Positions 24,008 to 34,159 of a stretch of 64,000 nucleotides of DNA are shown piece after piece. The stretch is taken from the NCBI GenBank assembly GCA_019137255.1, contig WPDH01000069.1:57167-121166 (forward strand), in the 5' to 3' direction. The stretch is from Corinectria fuckeliana. Its lineage: Eukaryota > Ascomycota > Sordariomycetes > Hypocreales > Nectriaceae. The notes beneath the pieces were generated by a model that saw only the letters and a list, made by a program, of their open reading frames with translations, did not search any database and was not told where the DNA came from. The position numbers and the translations under genes are program-made. Position 1 is the stretch's first letter, and every line of letters starts with the position of its first letter.

Positions 24008-24436
24008 ATGGCTGAGAAGTACTCGACCGCCGAGGTGGGGAAGCACAAGAGCGCCGACGACGGCTTCTGGCTCATCGTCGAGAGCGACGTCTACGACGTG
24101 ACAAGTAGGGTCTTCCTTTCCTTTTCTCTCCCCGTCGTATCCCATACCGTCTCATGCTTTTGCCCTTGAAATCCCCGCAGAGAGGGAGCGCGGCGAGACG
24201 AGATGAACATGGATGCCCTCCTTTTTTCTCCCTTGCGCTCGCACCCGAACTGGCAATCTGCTAAGACCTCGCCCGCAGAGTTCATCGACGAGCACCCCGG
24301 CGGCGCGAAGATCCTCAAGCGCTGGTCCGGCAAGGACGCCACCAAGCCCTTCTGGAAGTACCACAACGAGGACGTCCTCAAGAAGTACGGCGCCGACTTG
24401 AAGATTGGCAGCGTGGCCGAGAAGGCCAACCTGTAG
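24008..24436 (+). CDS. small soluble cytochrome b5
   Basis: Two exons, 24008-24104 and 24279-24436. The 174-bp intron splits a Lys codon (A|AG). The product has 84 residues. What is seen: the start of the b5 fold (YSTAEVGKHKS), WLIVESDVYDVT, and the two haem-ligand regions FIDEHPGGAK (first axial His in HPGG) and WKYHNED (second axial His). There is no C-terminal membrane anchor, so this is a soluble single-domain b5, an electron carrier for cytosolic or intermembrane acceptors. It is shorter than the endoplasmic-reticulum b5 (about 130 residues). The intron is longer than most in this window and contains an alternative acceptor at 24180, so a second splice form is possible but would add an out-of-frame stretch. 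Confidence 0.88.
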
Positions 24437-25126
24437 TAGTCGCAAGCATGGTTGGGACAGTCGAAAGTGCGTACGGCTGGATGGGTGGGTTTATCGCGTG
24501 TTTTGCGTGGCGCAAATGATGCAGGGACCGACTGGACATGATCGAGGTGGATTTCTTTTCTTGGTTTGGGTTTCTGTGTAGACAATGTTTACTCCTCCGG
24601 CGCCTGGCTGGCCTGTCGATGGACGGGTCACTCGACGATAGGTCCCTGGTGAATACTCCATGGCGTGACTTTGTCAAAAAGTGACTTGCATTTCTCACAT
24701 CGTCACAATCTTCAACCAGTAAGGGGCTCATGGTAGAGAAATGTGAGACTGAGCGAATGGGTCCAAGATGCAGACACAATACGCAAGGGTCCTTCAATCA
24801 GTGACAAAAAAGCCTCTCCTTATTCTATTTTCATTTCTTTTTTTGCATTCACTATGATAATCATCCCGTCCTCTCCATCTCTAGCTCTTCGCCTCACAGT
24901 AGCTTCGCAAACTCCTGCCCCTTCAACCTCGGGTGGGGCGCATAGTCAGCGCCCTCCGACTTACAAGATGATGGATCGGCCAACGCGCTCAGCAACTGCT
25001 CCGGATACAACGCACTCGACGAACCTATAAAAGCCCAGCGGATTCGCCAAGTCTCCCCAGATCTACTAGTTCTTCAATCGCTGCTAATACAGAGGAAGAA
25101 GAAGAAAAAACAGGAACTTATCAACC
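24437..25126. other. intergenic
   Basis: Spacer between two plus-strand genes. An A-rich GAAGAAGAAG leader sits just before 25127. No further feature seen. Confidence 0.6.
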
Positions 25127-26786
25127 ATGGATTATCTCTACGACTTCCACCAACAAGAGAACCGCCTGGCTGGGCGTCGCGCCCCCCGGACCGTCGAGTT
25201 CCGCACGCTGCCATCCCCAGGGGATATCCAGGCCGCTCATGCCTCCCTCCCCCGGCCCGCATCGCCGTCGTTCCTCGCCGGCCGCTCCGACGCGGACACG
25301 GTGCGGCACATCGTCGACGACATCGTCCCGGGCCTCAATGGCCAGGGCCTGTCCTCGCGGTACTATGGCTTCGTCACCGGCGGCGTGCTGCCGCTCGCCG
25401 GGTGGGCCGACAACGTCGTCTCGCGGCTGGACCAGAACGTCCAGGTCCACCTGCCCGAGCAGTCGGCCGCCACGGCTGTCGAGGACGCCGCCCTGACGAT
25501 GCTGGTGGCGCTGCTGAGGCTGGGCGACGAGGCCGCGTGGGGGGGGAGGACCTTCACCACGGGCGCGACGGGGAGCAACGTCCTAGGCCTCGCGTGCGGC
25601 CGGGAAGCGGTGCTGGGCAGGAAGCTGGGCGGCCGGGGGAGCGTGGGAGAGCTGGGCCTGCTGCGGGCGTGCGCGAGCGCCGGCGTCACCGAGCTTCAGG
25701 TCCTGACGAGCGCTGCGCACAGCTCCCTCTCCAAGGCGGCCAGCGTCGTCGGCTTCGGGCGGAGCTCCGTCAAGGAGCTGCGGCTGAGCGGCGACGAGCC
25801 GTGGCGGCTGGACGTGGCGGCGCTGGAGGCGGCGCTGCGGGTTCCCGGGACGGCGAGCATCATCGCCATCAGCGCCGGCGAGGTCAACACGGGTCGCTTC
25901 GCCATCGGCGGCGTCGACGAGATGAGAAGGGTCAGGGAGTTGGCGGACAAGTACGGGGCTTGGATTCATGTCGACGGCGGTAAGTTAATCTACACGGCGC
26001 AGCTGCTGCGATGGGCAGAGATGAGAGAGTGCTTGCTGACAAGCCCCAGCGTTTGGCATCTTCGTTCGTGCCCTGGAGGACAAGGATGAGTACAAGCTGC
26101 TTCACAAACGGGTCGAGGGCCTCGAGCTGGCCGACAGCATCACGGTAGACGGACACAAGCTTCTCAACGTGGTGAGTATCCCTGTCCTCTCAAGCCAGCG
26201 AGGAGCACTGCTAACTCCAGCCAAACACCAGCCCTACGACTGCGGCATGTTCCTAACTCGATCGCACCGCACCCTGCAATCCGTCTTCACCAACCCCAAC
26301 GCCGCATACCTCTCCTCGGGCTCGCAAGACGCCATCCCCTCCCCGCTCAACATCGGCCTCGAGAACTCGCGCCGCTTCCGCGCCCTGCCGGCGTACGCCG
26401 TGCTCCTGAGCGAAGGGCGGCCCGGCATGGCGGGGCTGCTGGCCGCCATGGTCGGGCTCTCCCGCCGCGTGGCCGCCTTCCTGCGCGGCTCGGAGCACTA
26501 CGAGCTGCTGCCCGACGAGGGCGCCGACCTGGCCGAGGTCTTCATGGTCGTCCTCTTCCACGCCAAGGACCCGGCGCTCAACGAGGTGCTCGTCGGCAAG
26601 ATCAACGAGACGAGGCACATGTACGTCAGCGGGACGGCGTGGAAGGGGCGGAAGGCGGTGCGCATGGCGGTTTCGACTTGGGGGGTTGATGTTGCCAGGG
26701 ACTACGAGGTCGTGACATCCATCTTGACGCATGTGGCCGAGGGCAGAGAGTTCGACATCGAGAGCTGCCCGCTTAGGAGGTCATAG
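25127..26786 (+). CDS. group II pyridoxal-phosphate-dependent decarboxylase
   Basis: Three exons: 25127-25979, 26050-26171 and 26232-26786, giving 509 residues. The first intron splits an Ala codon (G|CG). What is seen: SSRYYGFVTGGVLPL (substrate pocket of group II decarboxylases), FTTGATGSNVLGLACGRE (PLP phosphate region), HVDGAFG (the Asp that contacts the pyridine nitrogen), and SITVDGHKLLNV with the PLP-binding lysine followed by PYDCG. Relatives include aromatic amino-acid, glutamate and diaminobutyrate decarboxylases and fungal enzymes in amine or secondary metabolism. The substrate cannot be read from the sequence. It lies about 0.7 kb from the cytochrome b5 gene on the same strand; no shared role is implied. 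The length fits fungal members. Confidence 0.88.
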
Positions 26787-27066
26787 TTCCGTATCGATAG
26801 TCCATGAAGTTGACCGGGGAAAGCCTTATGGGCGTAAGAAGCATTGAGCGTCGGAAATGTTGGACGTAGCCGATCTCGTCGCGGGTATATTTCGTCGCCG
26901 ATGCAGTTGAAAAAAACGCCAAAGAAAGCCAACACAAAGTCCGTAAACCCCCCCAAGTTTCCCTCCTCGGCCCGCGTAATCCATTGCCACATCGCCCGTG
27001 ACGCCATACCACGACCCAGCGCACTTCTCCCTCTCCCCCTCTCCCTCTTCCCCCTCCCGGCACCTC

Positions 27067-27327
27067 TTAGCCAAACTTCTTGGAGCCTCCCTTGTGCGTC
27101 GTCTTCCTGCCGGCCTTCTTGCCCTGGCCGATGAGCTCAAGGTGGCCAACGCGCTCGCCCAGCAGCTGCTCCGTCTTGGCCGCCATGCCGCTAGTGAACT
27201 TCTTGTGCGCCTTGTCGAGGTTGGCCTGGGACTTCTTGGACTTGCCCACCTTGGCCGCCTGGCGCTTCGAGTGCGTCACTTTGGGCGCCGCGGGGCGCCC
27301 GAGTTTCTTGATCACGCCCTGTGCCAT
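27067..27327 (-). CDS. DUF2462 (UPF0390-type) lysine-rich small protein
   Basis: Single exon, 86 residues, ATG at 27327. The product is very basic: it opens MAQGVIKKLGRPAAPKV, runs through KRQAAKVGKSKKSQ, and ends ELIGQGKKAGRKTTHKGG. This order (a MAQG...K start, a central basic helix and a C-terminal GRKTTHKGG-like tail) is that of DUF2462 proteins, small nucleolar-type factors related to human C19orf53. It likely acts in the nucleus or nucleolus. An in-frame upstream extension exists but looks like leader sequence. Convergent with the decarboxylase gene, about 280 bp apart. Confidence 0.8.
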   Translation of the reverse strand: MAQGVIKKLGRPAAPKVTHSKRQAAKVGKSKKSQANLDKAHKKFTSGMAAKTEQLLGERVGHLELIGQGKKAGRKTTHKGGSKKFG

Positions 27328-27928
27328 AGCGGGCGTTTGGTTTTGTTTCGGTGGTCGAAGGGGTGGTGCAAGGGAGTTGTGCGTGGTGAAGAACCAAGTG
27401 GTTGCTTGGTTGATGGTGGGAAAAAAATAAAGGTGGGACAAATCTGAGCCAAAAACATCCCGCTCTCACCGAATTTTCACCGACGGTGAGACGCCGTAAC
27501 CCCCACCTTTAAGCTCACCAATAGAATCAGGTCCGAGTTGATAAAGCAGTATTTCCAAAAGGAAATAACACCGTACTTGCACTATGTAGAATTAACCTGG
27601 AGTATAGAATGTATTATACTGTGTTTTAGGGTACTGGGTATTGTACCTGAATAGGTTTTTCTTATTGCGTGTATTATTACTGTGTTGCTTTCTTTATCTA
27701 AGGAGATATCAAGGAAGGCGTATTTAAAACTAAATAGTAGAAGAGGGTCATATTCAATAGTTGACCATTTTATTGATCACCAGAAACCCTATCCTGATGC
27801 TGATGCCAAACCCAGAGAGTGCTATCCTGATATCAGACTCCAGCGCCAGTTAGACTACATTACGACAAATATGGCGGCTTCGTTTTATCCTTCCTTCTAC
27901 TTACCCCAAGAACCAATCTACAACACCT
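27328..27928. other. intergenic, AT-rich in the middle
   Basis: 27480-27760 is markedly AT-rich compared with its neighbours and has no terminal repeats I could pair. A short open stretch at 27682-27972 shows no domain. It may be a decayed element. Confidence 0.4.
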
Positions 27929-30535
27929 TTACCATCCATCGCCCCACCCGTCATCGTCATCCGCCTCTTTAGGCTTCATGTTAATCTTCTTTGCAGCAGC
28001 AGGCTTAGCGGCAGGTCTCGCCGCAGACTTCTTTGCTGCTGCAGACTTTGACAAGCCCTTTGGCAGTGGCTTGCTCAGTCCAGACTTCTTCTGTGATTGA
28101 GCGGCCAGCCACCCGGCAAAGTCTGGCTCGTCGCCGTCGTCAAATGGAGTCGTCGAGGCGCTTGCGGCCTGCTTTGAAGGTTCCTTGGCTGGGGCACCAA
28201 ACCCATCATCGTCTCCCATATTCCCCCAGGAATCCACACCGTCGTCGCCATCATCCGCCGGCCAGAAGGATTCGGCGACCATGCTTGAGGAGGATTTGCG
28301 TGAGATGTTTGGCGGCGGTGATTTTACCGCCTGGCGATGAAGGCTCGAGGCAGAGGACATGGCGGGCCTCTTCGGCTCCAGACCTGGAGATAGAGCCGGT
28401 TTAGGAGAGACATTCCTAGTAGCGGAGACAGGTTCGGTCTGCATTTCGCCTGCCGCAGCCGACAACTTGTTGGTAAAGGAGGAGATGGCCCATCCTGTCC
28501 ACCCAGCGTTCTCGGTATGTTGCGGCGTGCCCATTCGAGGTGGTGCTGCCGCATCGGCTACCTGTGGGGGAGGCAGGACGCTGTCTGGCATAGCAGCAGC
28601 GGCCTTTCGGATTTTCTGGAGATAAATGTCCATGGTCCTGTTGGCAGCGTCGCGGATGAGCTTCTCCTTGTCTATGAGCAGGGGAGAAAAGACGGGGATG
28701 ATTCTGCAGGCGCTGTCCTCCTCTGAAAAGTATTCGACAGTAGCACCGAGCGACATCAGGGCAGCGTTCCTGGCGTGAAGAAAAGGGTCCCTCAAAGACC
28801 GAGTAAATGCGGCAATGAGGACCTTTGATCGAGAAGATGTCCCCAGGTTCTTGGCAATCTTTCCAAGGCAAATGGTAGTATTCGTTCGAATGCCTGGTTG
28901 CTCGTCGTTTGCAGTCCTTGCAAGTTGCTTAAGCAAATCACCGTTGATGGTGCGGTCTGACAATTTGGTTATGATGACAAGAACGGACTTGAGTGTTTGC
29001 TCTCGGACAATGGGCGCCGCGTCTGTGAAACCAGTGATCTGTAGCAATATTAGCTAGGCCGTAGATTTAGAGACATGGTTCCAAACCAGTTGGGGGAAGA
29101 TCTTGTCATTGACGATCTTCTGGGAAAGTCGATCAATTATTATAGGAAGGCTATCCAGTAGACAGACTCTGATGGCCCGGTCGGGGCTCCCAAATAGCCG
29201 GACAACGAACGGTGTGACCTTGGACTCAAAGTCTTCGTTGGAGAGTTTGGTGGCAATTTTCATTACTACGCCGACTGCCTTTGGGCCTCCGCCGCCAAAC
29301 TCGGCCGACTTCATCAGCTCGGGCATAATCTTCATTTTGAAAAACTCCTCCGGGAAGTCGTCGCTGATTTGATCCAGACCGCTAGGAAAATTGTCAGCGA
29401 GGCACTTGCGTCATTCCATCAGACTCACGTTAGAAAATCCTCTCGCTCCTCGGCCGTCTTGATGTCGAGATTGTCGATGCCTTCCGTCAACTTGATAAGA
29501 GAGCTATCAAAGAAGGAGCCGGCCCTGCTTCCTTGGTCAAGAAAGTTGCCAACGCTTGTCCGAGCCTTGGGGTTGGCGTTGCACAGGCGTTTGTAGCTGG
29601 ATTGCATCGGTGCCGGGATATTCTTCGTCTGGCCAGCTTGGTCCGCTCCAATGTACTCGCCATTGAAGACCTCGAACACCAAGGTTCCAAGGTTGAACGC
29701 ATCCACGGCTGTTTGGGGGTTCTTCTTGATCACATCCCATCCTCCTCGGGCTAGCTCAGGGGGTGCATATCGGCCAGAATCCGGGACCACGCTGCCGTAT
29801 GTCTGTTGCGCCTGTCAGTGCGCGGTCATGGTTTTGGACCAGGGCATACAAACGTAGATTATTGACTCATCATCTTTGACGCTGCTTAAGACGTCGAATC
29901 CTCCCAGCTTCCACTCTCCGCTCTCTGAGGTGTAAATCGATCCGACCTTGAGGCTGCCGTGTATGGAAGAGGCCTCATCGTTGATAAACTTGATGGTGCG
30001 CTATGCTTTGATTAAATCAATGTTCACTTCAGCCTAGATTCGATAAAAACATACCGCGATGCTATGAAGGCCCCATTTGATCGTTTCTGGGCTGAGACTC
30101 TTTCTTCGCACATGCCACCTCAAGGGCACGACTCGCTCGGTCGCAATGTAGATGTAGGTCTCCGTCTACACCGCGCATGGTTAGCGCAACGCCCTTGGTA
30201 TTCTCGAAATTCGCCAGCTTACCTCGACAGCGTCGAGGACTTTAATCACGCCTGGGTGTCGAAGGGTTCGCAGCTTCTTGAGAGCATTCTTGGCAAGGGG
30301 GAGTCGGGATCGGTTCGCGGTGATTTCGAATGAGAAAATACTGCAGTTTGAGCCATCTTCCTAAGGAGGTTGTTAGTGGGTTCCAGACCATATCCGGGGG
30401 CTAGCAAATTACCCTCTTCGTGCCATTGTACAAGGTCCAGATCGACTCGTCAATGTCGACAATGTCGCCAAAGCTGTAAGGGAAGGGAGGGCCTTTAGCG
30501 ATGGCCGAGGCCACAGCAGACTTGAGAAAGTCCAT
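27929..30535 (-). CDS. scy1: SCY1-like pseudokinase (SCYL1/Cex1 family)
   Basis: Seven exons on the minus strand: 30535-30413, 30360-30223, 30165-30055, 30000-29854, 29802-29429, 29381-29087 and 29038-27929. They give 765 residues. What is seen: a kinase-like N-terminal half in which the catalytic HRD is replaced by HGSLKVGS and DFG by GGFD, so it should not phosphorylate; HEAT repeats about 330-520 with NDEQPGIRTNTTICLGKIAKNLG, the family's signature; then a Ser/Pro-rich region and an acidic tail ending DDDDGWGDGW. The family works at the Golgi with COPI coats and, in yeast, in nuclear tRNA export. The Trp-containing acidic tail resembles COPI-binding tails. Two donors are unusual (GTTTGT, GTTTGG), but splicing there preserves the conserved sequence. 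The neighbour DUF2462 gene is on the same strand. Confidence 0.9.
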
Positions 30536-31927
30536 TGCCAAGTAGGTGGCAACTGTCGGAGTCGCCTGCCGGAGGAGGAGACGGACGGCTTGTCGCGGAG
30601 GAATAGGAACAGGACAGCACAGGGCCTAGAAGGGACGACGTGGCATGCAGTCGTAACCGTAACCCAGCCCGATATCGAATCGAAACGTGGTGTTCCTGTC
30701 CCCGAAGCTCCCCCGCGCTAAGGCGGATGACCCTTGACGCCTAAGCTTGGCAACTTGGGTGGAGAGTGTTGGGTGGGTGGCGAGTGGCGAGTGGCGGGGC
30801 GCTCGGCTTCCTCGTTATTCCCGCGCCGGAATAGCAAGATTTAGGCCGTATTTCAGCACCTTTCAGCAGCCCGCCCAACACTGCATTCTCGATTTATTCG
30901 GTGCGCTGGCCAATAGTCATCATGCGGCTGCCAGCAGGCCACCTGCCCGCCACTGCCAGCCAACAAGGGAGCCAACAGAGCACTGCATAAATGCATCACA
31001 GTCTTGCCATGCGCTTCTCTCCTTCATCCACATCCTTCTCTTTGATTGCAGCGAGTGCATGCGCATTCCTTTCGACTCCATGAAACTCGCCGCCCGCCAA
31101 ACCCGGTTTGCGGTATGATAAAGCAGGTCTCAAGCTTAGTCAGAACACGCAAAACGAACACGCAAAACGCGAGCGCGAGCGTGACCCCCACAAACACGAC
31201 AACCGCTGCTTTTCGCTCGTTGTATTTTCCTTCCTTGGTACGTAACTGTTTCTCCTCCTAGTTTCTCAGCAAATCGCCCGTGTCGAATGATGCCTATGGT
31301 AAAAGGTCTGACTGAACGGAACCCCTTGGTCACCATCTCCCGCTCTGGTTCCCCTCAGCCACCGTCCACGACGAGAGGTTTGCTATCTCGTCCTAAACTT
31401 GACGCCTCCTCACGTGCCACGTGGTGTCGAGGGGTTTGGGGTCGAGCAAATTACCATTTGTCGCAACATGGAGTCTTCTTCCTCGTTGCCTCCACGGATC
31501 TTGACCAAAGGCCGCAACGGACAGCAGATCCACGTCTGCTATGGAACCGAGCAGAGATGGTGTAACATTGGAGGTGCCTAGTTTGACGACCACGTAAAAA
31601 ACTGAAAAGATCTGATATGACACACTTTTCAACTTCAATATTACTTCATAACCATAACCCCAGCAACCAGCTAACGCCTTCGATTCTCATTCAGTCTCGG
31701 TTTCATCGGATCATTAGCCAATTCATCGGCTCACGTCTGGATCTCTTGAATCTGCAACACTCGGCATGGGGCGATTAGAGGCCTAGATGCAGCAACAGAT
31801 GTCTCGGTTAGGACCATATTACCTCCTCCCCAGCCAGCGAATTGGTACGCACGCGGAGCATCGTCTTACTATGCAGATTCGATAACACTGCCATTCTGGG
31901 CAACTCATACCCATATCGAAGGTGAAC
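30536..31927. other. divergent intergenic region
   Basis: Between SCY1 (-) and the conserved gene at 31928 (+). Many short frames, none recognisable. An unannotated 5' exon of the downstream gene could lie here. Confidence 0.5.
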
Positions 31928-33562
31928 ATGACTCCCGACGACAGGCTGTCAAATAACCATAGCGGACGCTGCGCTAAGCCTACTTGTGGTTCCATAGCCC
32001 AATTCACCTCGAACTTCTGCAGCGCGCATGATGCACCCGAGTCTAACTCCGGCCGATTGATGAATCAGTTGCCCAGGATCACGCATTTCACACATCCCCT
32101 CGTGTATGCCAAAAGAGGTCACAACCGCTTAGGATTGCCCTCGTTACCTCGTTCCTCAGCCAGGTCCCAAGCATCTTCCGACTCAAGTAAGCTCCCAGGG
32201 AGGACCGATGGCCTTAAGTCTCAAGGGGAAACAAATGATTGTTCGCCGCAGGATCCAGACAAATTTGGCGAATTGGAAGACCATGCCAAGTCTGATTCGG
32301 TGATAGATCTTGTTACGCCTGAGAAGATTACAAACCCGCCTGGCCACCTCTTGCACATCGATGGGATCCAGAAACCAAAGCTGTCAGATTCGGTCCACAG
32401 GACCGAGTTTGGCAGCGAATACAAAGGACACGGGGAGGTTTTCTCGTCTATTGTTCCGCACCCGAAGACGAATGGCTGGAGTAAAGTCTTGGATCAGACA
32501 GACTTGAGTCGAAATCAAAGAAAGACTCGCAGCCTTTCCAGCTCTCCCGAAAATGCCGAGCTCACTGCCTCCAATTTGGCCCTCAGCAGAAGTCACATGA
32601 TACAAAGTCCCGAGGCAAGCGATTGCGTGTATGGAAGAATGTCATCAACACAACCCAGTGTCAACGATGAAGTGGCCAGCAAACCAGTCCCAGCCAAATC
32701 ACCTCCACTTGTCAACTCATCAAAACACATTGCTTTTGATCACAAAAACTCCGAGGTTGATAAGGCTTGCACCCCTCTTTCGCGCTTTTGCGAAAGCAGA
32801 TTTGGCGTTGTGGAAGACGATGGTATAAGACCTGCCCCTGAAGCATCAATGGAGCTGGAATCTTGCCATTCCCATAGCCCCCAGATTCTCGCGGAAGAGT
32901 CAGATTGTGAATCTCAGTATATGGATTTAGATTCACCCCCGACGTCAGAGCGACACATTAACAGCGACGATGGTCAGAGGGCTGACAAGCGTGATTCTCC
33001 AAACGATGAACAACAGCCAGCAGTAAATTTGAATACTAGTCCTGCCAAAGAGAGAAACGAGGCGAGCAGAGCGAAGAAGCTGGCTACGTTCGACTCAGCT
33101 GCATTTGACGCGCTAATATACCGGCAGTCTGAGCTGCTGCCACAGACTGGTGTCCCCACGCCAGGATGTTCTCCTGGAATGCCTATGGCTCCAAGCGATG
33201 ACAACCGACTTGCTTTACACGCGAACCCAGCCATTCACAGAATGCACAACCGATCGGAAGAATGGTACAAAAGAAAATCAAAGGAGATAGAAGAGCGCGG
33301 AGGGCGAAAAGCTTGGTTTGGAAAGGTCAACAAAAGGCAACGCTACTTGCGCTCAAGAGAAGCCGCAACCGAAAAAGAACGCGAAAGGGCTCGGCAGGCT
33401 GGGGTAATTCCCCCTCGCCGAGATCCGCAGCCTCGAGGGCACAAGGGAATCAAGGACTTTGGGAAGATTCCTGAGAAAGACCTCCCAGAGGACGTGAGAA
33501 AGAATCCAGCATGGTTTAAGGCGTGCGCTTGGCTTCGCGAGACGAGAAACCTGCCCAACTAG
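31928..33562 (+). CDS. conserved fungal protein, disordered with a basic C-terminal module
   Basis: Single open frame of 544 codons from ATG 31928. I do not recognise a named family. N-terminal residues 14-35 carry CAKPTCG...FCSAH, a small Cys/His cluster that could bind metal. Residues about 60-440 are Ser/Pro/Glu-rich and look disordered. The C-terminal 100 residues are dense and charged: RSEEWYKRKSKEIEERGG, KVNKRQRYLRSREAA, PPRRDPQPRGHKGIKDFG and NPAWFKACAWLRE. That C-terminal block looks like a conserved module and is rich in Lys/Arg, which suggests a nuclear role. Base composition is ordinary for the window. It lies between SCY1 and the aconitase gene. Confidence 0.65.
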   Translation: MTPDDRLSNNHSGRCAKPTCGSIAQFTSNFCSAHDAPESNSGRLMNQLPRITHFTHPLVYAKRGHNRLGLPSLPRSSARSQASSDSSKLPGRTDGLKSQGETNDCSPQDPDKFGELEDHAKSDSVIDLVTPEKITNPPGHLLHIDGIQKPKLSDSVHRTEFGSEYKGHGEVFSSIVPHPKTNGWSKVLDQTDLSRNQRKTRSLSSSPENAELTASNLALSRSHMIQSPEASDCVYGRMSSTQPSVNDEVASKPVPAKSPPLVNSSKHIAFDHKNSEVDKACTPLSRFCESRFGVVEDDGIRPAPEASMELESCHSHSPQILAEESDCESQYMDLDSPPTSERHINSDDGQRADKRDSPNDEQQPAVNLNTSPAKERNEASRAKKLATFDSAAFDALIYRQSELLPQTGVPTPGCSPGMPMAPSDDNRLALHANPAIHRMHNRSEEWYKRKSKEIEERGGRKAWFGKVNKRQRYLRSREAATEKERERARQAGVIPPRRDPQPRGHKGIKDFGKIPEKDLPEDVRKNPAWFKACAWLRETRNLPN

Positions 33563-34159
33563 CGGCATTGCAATGTGCAGAAGAGCAAAGCAGAACCATA
33601 ACGGTGTTTTATGGATGTACGCCGTAATCACGGCACGTCAGGCGAATACCGTTCAATATCCATAGGTCGATTGGTGATTAGCATACGATGCGACTTGGCT
33701 CACAGTCGTCAAGCAGGCGTTACGGATCGATGGAATACTGGTTTGCATACTGGAGGAGCAGGAATGCATGTAAAGTTCGGGCGGTAGCATATTCAAAAGA
33801 CGAGGCCGCAGCCGACTTCGAGTTCACTCGGCAGCTAGAAAAGCGCCAGTCAAGCAATGCGCGCCTTGCTCAAGGATGACGGACATTTATAAGGAACTCC
33901 CAGAGCGCATACTCCAGTGCCAGCATAGACAGGGGGGATTCCCCGGGGCCAATTGTGACTGAAAATCAAACGGATCAACTGGTATTGCTTTATACGATCT
34001 ATCATCACTCGGACATTTTCCCGTCCAGACGCCAACTATTTTAACAAGCCATCCAAAACCCCCAGAGAAGCGCCCGAACCAACACTAACGGCCCGACAAA
34101 ATATGTGCTGTCCTGCGGCATGTACGGTTCTCTCTCGAATTCGCAACCGCTTTTACGGT
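33563..34159. other. convergent 3' spacer
   Basis: Between the 3' ends of the conserved gene (+) and the aconitase gene (-). Nothing recognised. Confidence 0.6.

Noticed and set aside
25402..25983. Plus-strand frame inside the PLP decarboxylase in another register
   Set aside because: Shadow of a GC-rich exon; composed mainly of Gly/Arg/Ala.
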